Shown in pieces: positions 1 to 7,026 of a DNA stretch of 7,219 nucleotides. Below the pieces are notes generated by a model. That model had not been told where the DNA came from, made no database searches, and worked only from the letters and a program-made list of their open reading frames with translations. Position 1 is the stretch's first letter. The number at the start of each line of letters is the position of its first letter. Both the position numbers and the translations under genes were made by a program. Source of the stretch: an uncultured Flavobacteriaceae bacterium (GTDB taxonomy: Bacteria; Bacteroidota; Bacteroidia; Flavobacteriales; Flavobacteriaceae). The DNA lies in assembly GCA_913052425.1 (NCBI GenBank), contig CAJXEG010000069.1:1-7219 (forward strand), given 5' to 3'.

Positions 1-1333
1 CAAAATTGAAGTGCTTGGCTTTTTCAATGGCGTGGTTTAATGCATCTACTCTTGAAGTTTGTCCGGTGCCTGAGGCCAGTAATTGACCATTTTTTGCCAA
101 AACAATAGTATTCGACTTGGTATGTTTACAAATTTTTGAAGCAAAGATCAAGTCTTCAATTTCTTGCGCACTGGGTTTTTTGGTAGTGATAAAGTCGAGT
201 TCTTTTTCGGTATCTGTTTTGGAATCTCTTTCCTGAACCAGTATACCGTTAAGGCAACTTCTATAGGTGGTAGAAGGTAGAGGGATGTCTTTTTGAACCA
301 ATAGTATTCTGTTCTTTTTTCCCTTTAGGAGCTCCAGAGCGTCTTCTTTGTAGTGAGGAGCAATCACCACCTCGCAAAACAGGCTGTGGATTTCGGTGGC
401 CGTGTTCAGGTCAATTGTTTTATTGGTGATCAATACGCCACCGAAGGCGGAGACAGGGTCACCGGCCAGTGCATCTACATAGGCTTCTTTGAGTGTAGAG
501 CGGGTAGCAAAGCCACATGCATTATTGTGTTTAAGAATGGCAAAGCTGCAATCTCCATCATAGAATTCGAGCATCAGATTAACCGCTGCATCAATATCCA
601 AAAGGTTGTTGTAGGAAATTTCTTTCCCATGAATTTGTTCCAAAAGGTCAGATAATGGACCAAAAAATTGACCTTTTTGGTGCGGGTTTTCCCCATAGCG
701 AAGGGTTTTGGCAGTCTTTACACTCAATTTGAGCACTTCCTCCTGTTGGTTGAAATGGTTAAAGATGGCAGCGTCGTAGTGGGATGAGGTTTGGAAAGCC
801 TTGACGGAATACCTCTTTCTTTGTTGCAAATCCGGAGCTCCATCGGATTGGGTGAGAAGGTCCAGAAAATCTTGGTAATCGTTTTTGTCGGAAACACAAA
901 AGGTATCCTTAAAGTTTTTTGCGGCAGCTCTTATCAGGGCAATTCCCCCGATGTCTATTTTTTCGACAATTTCTTGTTCGCTACCACCGGCAGCAACAGT
1001 ATCTTCAAAAGGATATAAATCCACGATGACCAAATCGATTTGTGGAATTTCAAATTGCTCCAGAGCCGTTTGATCGTCTGACACTTCTTGGCGGTTCAAA
1101 ATACCTCCAAAAACTTTGGGATGTAGGGTTTTTACCCGACCTCCCAGTATGGAGGGGTAGCCCGTAACGTCCTCAACAGCAGCAACTTCATAGCCCAGAT
1201 CACGAATAAATTTTTCCGTCCCTCCGGTGGAGTAGAAGGTAACCCCATATGAATTTAATTGATGAATGATGGGGGCCAATCCTGTCTTATCAAAAACCGA
1301 GATGAGAGCAGATGAAATTTGTTTTTTACTCAT
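1..1333 (-). CDS. purH: PurH, bifunctional AICAR formyltransferase / IMP cyclohydrolase (partial, C-terminus off the left edge)
   Basis: Catalyses the last two steps of de novo purine synthesis in the cytosol: formyl transfer from 10-formyltetrahydrofolate to AICAR, then ring closure to IMP. The reverse strand reads openly from ATG at 1333 to the window edge, 444 codons; the family is about 510 residues, so roughly the last 65 are missing. The N-terminal MGS-like IMP cyclohydrolase domain (about 1-130) shows STGGTEKF (35-42), GGRVKTLHPKVFGG (64-77) and DLYPFE (105-110). The formyltransferase part shows LRYGENPHQ (211-219), the catalytic Lys-His in KHNNACGFA (268-276; E. coli has KHANPCG), SAFGG (295-299) and KSNTIV followed by SGTGQTSRVD near the edge. 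The start is chosen because MSKKQISSALISVFDK matches the usual PurH N-terminus and a stop-rich AT spacer lies before it. No Shine-Dalgarno is visible, as is usual in this phylum. Identification is secure. Confidence 0.97.
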   Translation of the reverse strand, partial: MSKKQISSALISVFDKTGLAPIIHQLNSYGVTFYSTGGTEKFIRDLGYEVAAVEDVTGYPSILGGRVKTLHPKVFGGILNRQEVSDDQTALEQFEIPQIDLVIVDLYPFEDTVAAGGSEQEIVEKIDIGGIALIRAAAKNFKDTFCVSDKNDYQDFLDLLTQSDGAPDLQQRKRYSVKAFQTSSHYDAAIFNHFNQQEEVLKLSVKTAKTLRYGENPHQKGQFFGPLSDLLEQIHGKEISYNNLLDIDAAVNLMLEFYDGDCSFAILKHNNACGFATRSTLKEAYVDALAGDPVSAFGGVLITNKTIDLNTATEIHSLFCEVVIAPHYKEDALELLKGKKNRILLVQKDIPLPSTTYRSCLNGILVQERDSKTDTEKELDFITTKKPSAQEIEDLIFASKICKHTKSNTIVLAKNGQLLASGTGQTSRVDALNHAIEKAKHFNF

Positions 1334-1442
1334 TTATTTTTTATCAATCGATGAATCTTGATTGGGGTAATTGGTTTTTTGATCTGATACAGATGCGTTT
1401 TTTTTAGTATTTTTATGTAAAATATTGTTATGCTGATGTTTA

Positions 1443-1469
1443 CAAAAGTATTAAAAACATTATTGTCAA
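1443..1469 (-). promoter_or_regulatory. Probable purH promoter of Bacteroidota type
   Basis: On the minus strand, TTGACA (1469-1464) is followed 16 nt after its TTG by TACTTTTG (1450-1443), which matches the Bacteroidota -7 element TAnnTTTG exactly; the spacing is at or just below the short end of the usual range. Transcription would start near 1436-1438 and give a leader of about 100 nt before the purH ATG. The leader is A-rich and contains a short hairpin (ATCTG-TAT-CAGAT, 1394-1382), but I recognise no riboswitch in it. Motif match only. Confidence 0.55.
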
Positions 1470-1495
1470 AAATTTAATTTCCTTCTTATTTATTG
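1463..1495 (+). promoter_or_regulatory. Weak candidate promoter for the four-gene metal cassette
   Basis: On the plus strand, TTG at 1463-1465 is followed 21 nt later by TATTTATTG (1487-1495), an imperfect relative of TAnnTTTG with one extra base. It would give a leader of about 30 nt before the ATG at 1531. It overlaps the minus-strand purH promoter, so the two could compete. An 8-bp AT palindrome (TTAATTAA, 1499-1506) lies just downstream. The 1334-1530 spacer must hold the promoter of the plus-strand operon, but this exact placement is uncertain. Confidence 0.22.
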
Positions 1496-1530
1496 CGTTT
1501 AATTAACCAAAAAAAGCCCACTTTTCAACA

Positions 1531-2250
1531 ATGAGACAAAATGTAAAAATTTCGGGCATGACTTGCCAAGCATGTGTCTCGGGGGTAACTGAAAAATTGA
1601 TCAGTTTGGATGAGGTAGAAGATATCAAAATTGATTTGGCCGGAGGAAATGTAGCGTTGGAGGTTTCAAAATCATTGACATTGGAAAAACTGTCCGTTGT
1701 ATTGCTTCCAAAATACATACCCTCATTGGAAACCCAACCGTTTGATCCGGCACCTTTAGAGCAAACTCCCTCCAAGTTAAAACAGCTTTTTCCGCTATTT
1801 TTAATTTTTGTGTATCTGATTTCGGGTTCTGTTTTACTTCAAAAGAACACTTTCCGCTTTACAAATTTTATGATTGATTTTATGGGGCTATTTTTTGTGG
1901 TTTTTAGCTTCTTTAAATTTTTGGACTATAAGGGATTTCCATCTGCCTTTGCGCAATATGATCCCTTAGCCAAAAGAAGTGTTTTGTATGCAAAAATTTA
2001 CCCCTTTATCGAGATTTTTTTGGGCTTGATGTTATTGTTGCGATGGCAGTTGAATTTTGCCTTTATTGCCACCATTGTAATATTATCCATTACCACTGTG
2101 GGGGTCATTTATGCCCTATTGGACAAAAACAAAATCAACTGCGCCTGTTTGGGAACTGCCTTGAAGTTGCCCATGACTGAAGCGACTTTGATAGAGAATG
2201 TAATCATGCTTGTGATGGCTTTTGCCATGCTATTTTACCAATTTGGATAA
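1531..2250 (+). CDS. HMA metal-binding domain fused to a MauE/DoxX-like membrane protein
   Basis: A 239-residue protein in two parts. Residues 1-66 form a heavy-metal-associated (HMA) domain with the binding motif GMTCQAC (Cys12, Cys15), the same fold as copper chaperones and the N-termini of copper ATPases. After a Pro-rich linker (about 67-82) come about five hydrophobic segments (roughly 85-103, 112-131, 153-171, 176-196, 219-237) resembling the MauE/DoxX redox-associated membrane family. The loop before the last segment carries CACLG (Cys204, Cys206), followed by LKLPM. These four are the only cysteines. No signal peptide precedes the HMA domain, so its side of the inner membrane is not settled. 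It is first of four same-strand genes, 18 nt before the next. The family suggests metal capture coupled to thiol or electron transfer, but function is inferred. There are no ATPase motifs, so it is not a P-type ATPase. The first ATG is chosen because the HMA strand begins at once (RQNVKISGMTC). Confidence 0.85.
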   Translation: MRQNVKISGMTCQACVSGVTEKLISLDEVEDIKIDLAGGNVALEVSKSLTLEKLSVVLLPKYIPSLETQPFDPAPLEQTPSKLKQLFPLFLIFVYLISGSVLLQKNTFRFTNFMIDFMGLFFVVFSFFKFLDYKGFPSAFAQYDPLAKRSVLYAKIYPFIEIFLGLMLLLRWQLNFAFIATIVILSITTVGVIYALLDKNKINCACLGTALKLPMTEATLIENVIMLVMAFAMLFYQFG

Positions 2251-2268
2251 AAGTCCTAAATTTGTAAC

Positions 2269-2682
2269 ATGAACCTAAGGAGTTTTAAAGCTGTTTTCTT
2301 TGCCTTGATTTTTTTGACTTCAAAAATCGGGCTGGCGTTGAATGTCCACTATTGTGGAGGGCATATTGAGAAAATTGCTCTGGCTTGGAATGCCGAGGGA
2401 TGTGAAATGTCTGTGGAAAAAGCCCAAGACTCCCATCAAGGTTTAAAGCTTACAAAAAACCACTGCTGTAAGGATCAAACTATTTTTATACAAAACAACG
2501 AGCCTCAAAAAACGGCAGATTATGAACTTCAGCTTCCTTTTTTTGGAATTTTATCCAACAAGCCCCTCCAGTTTGATGCCTCAAAGATCATCCTTTTAAA
2601 GACAGTTTTTACCCCCCTTAAATTTCTTGTTCCCAGGAACAAAATCTTCCTCCTACACCAAAGCCTTATTTTTTACGGTTGA
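2269..2682 (+). CDS. HYC_CC_PP family protein, secreted, cysteine-paired
   Basis: A 137-residue protein with an N-terminal hydrophobic signal segment (about 5-24, likely cleaved near GLALN), so probably periplasmic or membrane-attached. It shows the marks of the family NCBI names HYC_CC_PP: HYCGG (His27, Tyr28, Cys29), a lone Cys45 (EGCEM) and NHCCKDQ (Cys66, Cys67). These four are its only cysteines. The third mark, a Pro-Pro pair near the C-terminus, is not present: the matching stretch reads TPLKFLVPRNKIFLLHQS. The gene starts 18 nt after the HMA-MauE gene and ends 50 nt before the TonB-dependent receptor, a neighbourhood I recall as typical for the family. Its function is unestablished; the Cys/His pattern suggests a metal carrier or a partner of the receptor plug. 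The start follows directly on an AT-rich spacer, and the signal peptide begins at this Met. Confidence 0.8.
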   Translation: MNLRSFKAVFFALIFLTSKIGLALNVHYCGGHIEKIALAWNAEGCEMSVEKAQDSHQGLKLTKNHCCKDQTIFIQNNEPQKTADYELQLPFFGILSNKPLQFDASKIILLKTVFTPLKFLVPRNKIFLLHQSLIFYG

Positions 2683-2732
2683 TCCAATTTTAAATACACT
2701 GCTTATTTAATGTTGAATCTAACCCTAAAATC

Positions 2733-4958
2733 ATGAAAAAATACATACTTATTGTATGCCTTTCATGGGGGATGGTCTATTCGCAAGACCCCCTCAGTGG
2801 AGTCATACAATACAAAGAAAATAATAAAACTTATCCCCTAATCGGCGCCAGTGTTTTTTGGAAAAACACCACCATTGGAACGGTTACGGATATGGAGGGA
2901 GCTTTCCGGTTGGAAAGAGCCCCAGCAACTGATCTGTTGATCATTAGCTATATCGGATTTATAACCGATACCTTAAAAATTGATACTTCATTCATCAGCC
3001 ACCAAATGACTCAAAATCAGGAGGACGAATTGGACGAAGTCACCCTAACCCAGCGCAGAAAAGCCTCTCAAAAATCATTTATTGAGACGCAAAATATTCT
3101 GAAGGTAAGCAGCGAGGAATTACTCAAGGCTGCTTGTTGTAATCTTTCGGAGAGTTTTGAAACTAACCCAGCTATAGATGTGAATTTTGCAGATGCACTA
3201 ACCGGAACCAAACAAATTAAAATGTTAGGGCTTTCGAGTCCCTACTTATTGATTTCGGAAGAAAATATTCCTATGGTTCGAGGTGCTTCACAGGCTTATG
3301 GATTGACCTTTACACCAGGAACTTGGGTAGAAAGTATTCAAATCAGCAAAGGGGCAGGGTCGGTAACCAATGGTTTTGAAAGCATTGCAGGACAAATCAA
3401 TACCGAACTGAAAAAACCGCTGACCGATATTCCCTTTTTTCTCAATCTATTTGCCTCCATCAATGGGAGGTATGAAATGAATACACATTTTAATCATAGA
3501 CTCAACGATTATTGGAGCACAGGGTTTTATCTCCACGGGAACAAGAGAACCCAAAAATTTGATAACAACAATGATGGTTTTCTCGATCTTCCCGTTTCAG
3601 AGCAAATCAATTTGATGAATCGTTGGCAATACACCGATCTAGAAAATGGATGGGTCAGTTTTTTGAGTTGGAGGTATTTGAATGATGAAAAATTATTGGG
3701 TGCTTTAAGCTACAATCCCCAGAAATATAGGGGAATGAAAAGTCACTGGGGCAGTGAAATTAAAACCAAACGATGGGATGCTTCCTTCAAGGTAGGCTAT
3801 GTTTTTCCTGAGACACCCTATCAGAGTTTTGGTTTTCAAACCGCCTACAGCAGTCACGACCAAGATTCCTATTACGGATTGCGCACCTATGACATCAATC
3901 AGCAAAGCTTTTATACCAATTTGATTTTCAATTCTATTATTGGCAATACATTAAATAAATTTAAAGTAGGACTAAATTATAGCTTTGATGAATACGTTGA
4001 ACAGGTCGATGGTGACCTATATAATAGGGCGGATCGCAATGTAGGCAGCTTTTTTGAGTTTTCCCATGACAACAATGACAACTTCAGTTGGATCGCCGGA
4101 ATCCGAGTGGATTTTCACAATAATTTCGGTAGTTTTTTAACGCCAAGGGTTCATGTTAGATATGTTGCGCTAGAGGAGTTTGTCATCAGGCTATCGGCGG
4201 GCAGTGGCAGAAAGGCAGCCAATATTTTTGCTGAAAATCAAACACTTTTTGCAACCAACAGAGCGATCAATATTCAATCCTCTCAGGGGAAAATTTACGG
4301 CCTAAATCCCGAAAAAGCCTGGAACTACGGATTGGGTCTCTCGAAATCATTTTACATTGGCAGTCCACACAAAATGACTCTTTCTGCCGATTATTACATT
4401 ACCCGTTTTACAGATCAGGTGGTTGTAGATTGGGAATCGCCTCGTCAAATTTCTTTTTATAACCTAGAGGGACAAAGCTCTGCAAAAAGCTTTCAATTGG
4501 AATTGGATTATTATTATCGAAACTTTTTGAATTTCAGAGCAGCATACAAAAATTACGATGTGCAAATGGACTATAAAAGTGGATTCATGCAAAAACCTTT
4601 ATTGGCCAAGAATCGTTTTTTTGCCAATTTGGGTTGGGAAAGCAAAATCAGCCCAATGGATAAAAAATGGCGGTGGGATTTAACCTATCACTATGTGGGG
4701 GCGCAGCGATTGGTTCATAATATTGTGGATCGTCCCAGAGGTTTTTCTCCCAGTTATTCGCTTTGGAACACCCAATTGACCCGTGTTTTCTCAAAAAAAT
4801 TTGAAATATATTTGGGGGGAGAGAACATAGGAAATTACAAACAATTGTCTCCCATTATTGGAGCTAATGACCCTTTTGGGGTCGACTTTGATGCGGCACA
4901 GATCTACGCCCCCATTTTCGGCGGGATGGTGTACTCTGGTTTAAGACTCAAAATTTAA
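2733..4958 (+). CDS. TonB-dependent outer-membrane receptor with CarboxypepD_reg-like domain, CC-plug subtype
   Basis: A 741-residue receptor expected to import a ligand across the outer membrane with energy from TonB/ExbB/ExbD. In order: a signal peptide (MKKYILIVCLSWGMVYSQ); a CarboxypepD_reg-like beta-sandwich (about 20-85, with GASVFWKNTTIGTVTD and GAF); a TonB-box-like LDEVTLT (100-106); a plug (about 117-228) ending in KGAGSVTNGFESIAGQIN; and a long beta-barrel of alternating aromatic strands to the C-terminus (YSGLRLKI). The plug starts with AACCNLSESFETNP; Cys135 and Cys136 are the only cysteines of the mature protein. A barrel segment has DNNNDGFLD (277-285), fitting the DxNxDGxxD calcium-loop pattern. 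No SusD gene follows, so this is not a glycan-uptake locus. The adjacent HMA and HYC_CC_PP genes point to a metal ion or metal complex as ligand, which is inference. Siderophore or cobalamin uptake is less favoured because no matching genes are nearby. Confidence 0.92.
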   Translation: MKKYILIVCLSWGMVYSQDPLSGVIQYKENNKTYPLIGASVFWKNTTIGTVTDMEGAFRLERAPATDLLIISYIGFITDTLKIDTSFISHQMTQNQEDELDEVTLTQRRKASQKSFIETQNILKVSSEELLKAACCNLSESFETNPAIDVNFADALTGTKQIKMLGLSSPYLLISEENIPMVRGASQAYGLTFTPGTWVESIQISKGAGSVTNGFESIAGQINTELKKPLTDIPFFLNLFASINGRYEMNTHFNHRLNDYWSTGFYLHGNKRTQKFDNNNDGFLDLPVSEQINLMNRWQYTDLENGWVSFLSWRYLNDEKLLGALSYNPQKYRGMKSHWGSEIKTKRWDASFKVGYVFPETPYQSFGFQTAYSSHDQDSYYGLRTYDINQQSFYTNLIFNSIIGNTLNKFKVGLNYSFDEYVEQVDGDLYNRADRNVGSFFEFSHDNNDNFSWIAGIRVDFHNNFGSFLTPRVHVRYVALEEFVIRLSAGSGRKAANIFAENQTLFATNRAINIQSSQGKIYGLNPEKAWNYGLGLSKSFYIGSPHKMTLSADYYITRFTDQVVVDWESPRQISFYNLEGQSSAKSFQLELDYYYRNFLNFRAAYKNYDVQMDYKSGFMQKPLLAKNRFFANLGWESKISPMDKKWRWDLTYHYVGAQRLVHNIVDRPRGFSPSYSLWNTQLTRVFSKKFEIYLGGENIGNYKQLSPIIGANDPFGVDFDAAQIYAPIFGGMVYSGLRLKI

Positions 4959-4981
4959 TCTAATTATTAATTTTATACATC

Positions 4982-5320
4982 ATGAAAAAAATTCTAATCT
5001 TATTGCTTGCTTTACCATTGGGAATGGTAGCTCAAGAGAAACAAAAAAAGAACACCAAAACACAATTTATGGTTCATGGCAACTGTGAAATGTGTGAAAA
5101 AAGAATCGAAAAAGCGGCACTCTCTATTAAAGGAGTTAAATCGGCCGATTGGGAAATTCCTTCCAATCAGATCAGTCTGATCTATAATCCACAAAAAGTA
5201 GACTTGAAAACGATTCATATGGGGATTGCAGCCCAAGGTCACGACACTTCTGAAGCTACAGCTAAAAAAGAAGATTATGATGAACTGCCCAAATGTTGTC
5301 AGTACGAAAGAAAAGAATAA
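4982..5320 (+). CDS. Secreted HMA-domain metal-binding protein with C-terminal CC motif
   Basis: A 112-residue protein with a signal peptide (MKKILILLLALPLGMVAQ, cut near residue 17-18), hence probably periplasmic. An HMA domain follows (about 26-93): FMVHGNCEMCEKRIEKA places Cys35 and Cys38 in the metal-binding loop, and the beta-alpha-beta pattern continues through GVKSADWEI, QISLIYNPQKVD and a GHDT end. A short charged tail ends in LPKCCQYER (Cys105, Cys106), a second possible thiol site. There are no other cysteines. Related Bacteroidota proteins resemble MerP-like and copper-chaperone HMA proteins. It begins 23 nt after the receptor gene and is the last gene of the run, ending 5 nt before a terminator's A run. 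The likely role is to take metal from the receptor in the periplasm or buffer it there; the metal is unknown, with copper or another soft ion favoured by the CxxC and CC sites. Confidence 0.88.
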   Translation: MKKILILLLALPLGMVAQEKQKKNTKTQFMVHGNCEMCEKRIEKAALSIKGVKSADWEIPSNQISLIYNPQKVDLKTIHMGIAAQGHDTSEATAKKEDYDELPKCCQYERKE

Positions 5321-5325
5321 GGAAT

Positions 5326-5358
5326 AAAAAAACCTGCTTGAAAAGCAGGTTTTTTTTT
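5326..5358. terminator. Bidirectional intrinsic terminator between convergent operons
   Basis: A perfect 9-bp stem (AACCTGCTT at 5331-5339, AAGCAGGTT at 5343-5351) with a 3-nt GAA loop. A run of 7 A lies on the left (5326-5332) and 9 T on the right (5350-5358), so each strand reads as a stem followed by a U tract. It sits 5 nt after the stop of the plus-strand HMA gene and 15 nt beyond the stop of the minus-strand groL, so it can serve both. Confidence 0.9.
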
Positions 5359-5373
5359 AAGAAAAAAAATGAA

Positions 5374-7008
5374 TTACATCATTCCAGGCATTCCGCCGCC
5401 GCCGCCCATGGGTGGCATGGCTGGAGCCTCTTCTTTGATGTCGACCAAAGCACACTCGGTAGTTAAGATCATCCCTGCAACTGAAGCCGCATTTTCTAAG
5501 GCAACACGAGCCACTTTTTTGGGATCAATGATTCCTTCTTTGAGCATGTCCACAAAAGTACCTTCTTTGGCGTTGTAACCGAAGTTTTCTCCACCTTCAA
5601 GTACCTTGGATACGACTACTGATCCTTCTCCACCGGAGTTTTCAACGATGGTTCTCAATGGAGATTCGATGGCTTTGTGGATAATTTGAACCCCTGTACC
5701 TTCGTCTGCATTGTCAGATTTTAGTTTAGAAAGACTTTTTTGGGTGCTCAAAAGAGCAACTCCACCACCGGCGACAATCCCTTCTTCTACCGCTGCTCTG
5801 GTCGCGTGAAGCGCATCATCTACACGATCTTTCTTTTCTTTCATTTCAACTTCTGAGGGCGCTCCTACATAAAGCACGGCTACCCCTCCTGAGAGTTTGG
5901 CCAAACGCTCTTGAAGTTTTTCTCTGTCGTAATCAGAGGTTGTGGTCTCAATCTGTGATTTGATTTGATTGACCCTACCTTGAATCATTTCAGTCTCTCC
6001 TGCACCATTGACAACTGTGGTATTGTCTTTATCAATGGTTACTTTTTCGGCAGAACCCAACATATCAATGGTGGTGTTTTCGAGTGTAAAACCTCTCTCT
6101 TCTGAAATTACCGTTCCACCGGTCAATATGGCGATATCTTCCAGCATGGCTTTTCTTCGGTCACCAAAACCAGGTGCCTTTACGGCTGCGATTTTTAATG
6201 CACCACGTAGCTTATTGACAACCAATGTGGCCAAAGCCTCTCCGTCGACATCCTCAGCGATTACGATCAAAGGTTTTCCAGATTGAGCAACGGGCTCAAG
6301 AACAGGTAACAGATCTTTCATGGCAGAGATCTTTTTGTCATACAATAAAATGTATGGAGTCTCCAAGTCAGCTTCCATTTTTTCAGAATCTGTAACAAAG
6401 TAAGGGGAGAGGTATCCACGATCAAATTGCATTCCCTCTACCACATCCACATAGGTGTCTGTTCCTTTGGCTTCTTCCACAGTGATTACACCTTCTTTAC
6501 CTACTTTTTCAAAAGCTTCGGTAATCAAACTTCCGATGGTTTCATCGTTGTTGGCAGAAATACTGGCCACCTGCTTGATTTTTTCGGAAGCATTGCCTAC
6601 TTCTACAGATTGTTTGCCTAGAGAATCTACGATGGCATTTACTGCTTTATCGATCCCTCTCTTAAGGTCTAGTGGATTGGCACCGGCGGCTACGTTTTTT
6701 AAACCTTCTTTCACAATGGCTTGTGCCAGGATGGTTGCAGTAGTGGTTCCGTCTCCGGCCAGGTCGTTGGTTTTAGAAGCAACTTCCTTAACCATTTGAG
6801 CTCCCATGTTTTCAAGGGCATCCTCTAATTCAATTTCTTTGGCGACAGTTACTCCATCTTTGGTGACTTGTGGAGCGCCAAAAGATTTGCCAATGATTAC
6901 ATTTCTTCCTTTAGGGCCTAGGGTAACTTTTACAGCATTTGACAGTGCGTCAACACCACGTTTGATGCCATCCCGAGCCTCTAAATCGAATTCTATTTTT
7001 TTTGCCAT
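5374..7008 (-). CDS. groL: Chaperonin GroEL (60 kDa, Hsp60)
   Basis: A cytosolic ATP-driven folding chaperone, two stacked seven-membered rings working with GroES. Full length at 544 residues (E. coli 548). Visible signatures: the ATP-binding TLGPKGRNV (29-37) and GDGTTTAT (85-92), the apical segment [16 protein letters not shown] (278-293), the catalytic Asp398 within [16 protein letters not shown], the chaperonin signature [12 protein letters not shown] (405-416), and the C-terminal Gly/Met tail [10 protein letters not shown] that lines the cavity. Nothing is missing or odd. The start is fixed by MAKKIEFD, the canonical N-terminus, 18 nt after the groS stop. The pair is co-transcribed from a promoter beyond the right edge, so any CIRCE/HrcA or other heat-shock control site is outside the window. 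The gene converges on the metal cassette across a shared terminator. Confidence 0.99.
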   Translation of the reverse strand: MAKKIEFDLEARDGIKRGVDALSNAVKVTLGPKGRNVIIGKSFGAPQVTKDGVTVAKEIELEDALENMGAQMVKEVASKTNDLAGDGTTTATILAQAIVKEGLKNVAAGANPLDLKRGIDKAVNAIVDSLGKQSVEVGNASEKIKQVASISANNDETIGSLITEAFEKVGKEGVITVEEAKGTDTYVDVVEGMQFDRGYLSPYFVTDSEKMEADLETPYILLYDKKISAMKDLLPVLEPVAQSGKPLIVIAEDVDGEALATLVVNKLRGALKIAAVKAPGFGDRRKAMLEDIAILTGGTVISEERGFTLENTTIDMLGSAEKVTIDKDNTTVVNGAGETEMIQGRVNQIKSQIETTTSDYDREKLQERLAKLSGGVAVLYVGAPSEVEMKEKKDRVDDALHATRAAVEEGIVAGGGVALLSTQKSLSKLKSDNADEGTGVQIIHKAIESPLRTIVENSGGEGSVVVSKVLEGGENFGYNAKEGTFVDMLKEGIIDPKKVARVALENAASVAGMILTTECALVDIKEEAPAMPPMGGGGGMPGMM

Positions 7009-7026
7009 TTTATTTGATTTTTTCTG

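Noticed and set aside
353..1073. Plus-strand open frames at 353-655, 791-1018 and 885-1073
   Set aside because: They lie opposite the continuous, strongly conserved purH frame and resemble no family; they are antisense shadows.
1382..1403. Hairpin ATCTG-ATA-CAGAT with a nearby T run, read as a plus-strand terminator
   Set aside because: The stem has only 5 bp and no plus-strand gene ends upstream. It lies in the purH leader, where on the transcribed strand it is not followed by a U tract.
1503..1775. Minus-strand open frame of 90 codons over the HMA-MauE gene
   Set aside because: It covers the HMA domain in antisense and shows no family features of its own. The same holds for minus-strand frames at 3705-3905 and 5012-5242.
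1531..2250. Copper P-type ATPase fragment
   Set aside because: The N-terminal GMTCxxC domain fits, but there is no DKTGT, TGE or CPC motif, and the rest is a complete small MauE/DoxX-like membrane domain rather than a truncated ATPase.
2257..2264. TAAATTTG just before the HYC_CC_PP gene, a perfect match to the -7 element TAnnTTTG
   Set aside because: No TTG element lies at a suitable distance upstream (the nearest leaves 11 nt), and transcription would begin at the start codon itself. A chance match in AT-rich DNA is more likely, though a leaderless internal start cannot be excluded.
2733..4958. SusC-type glycan-uptake (PUL) receptor
   Set aside because: At 741 residues it is shorter than typical SusC proteins (around 1,000), no SusD follows, and the neighbours are metal-binding proteins rather than glycoside hydrolases.
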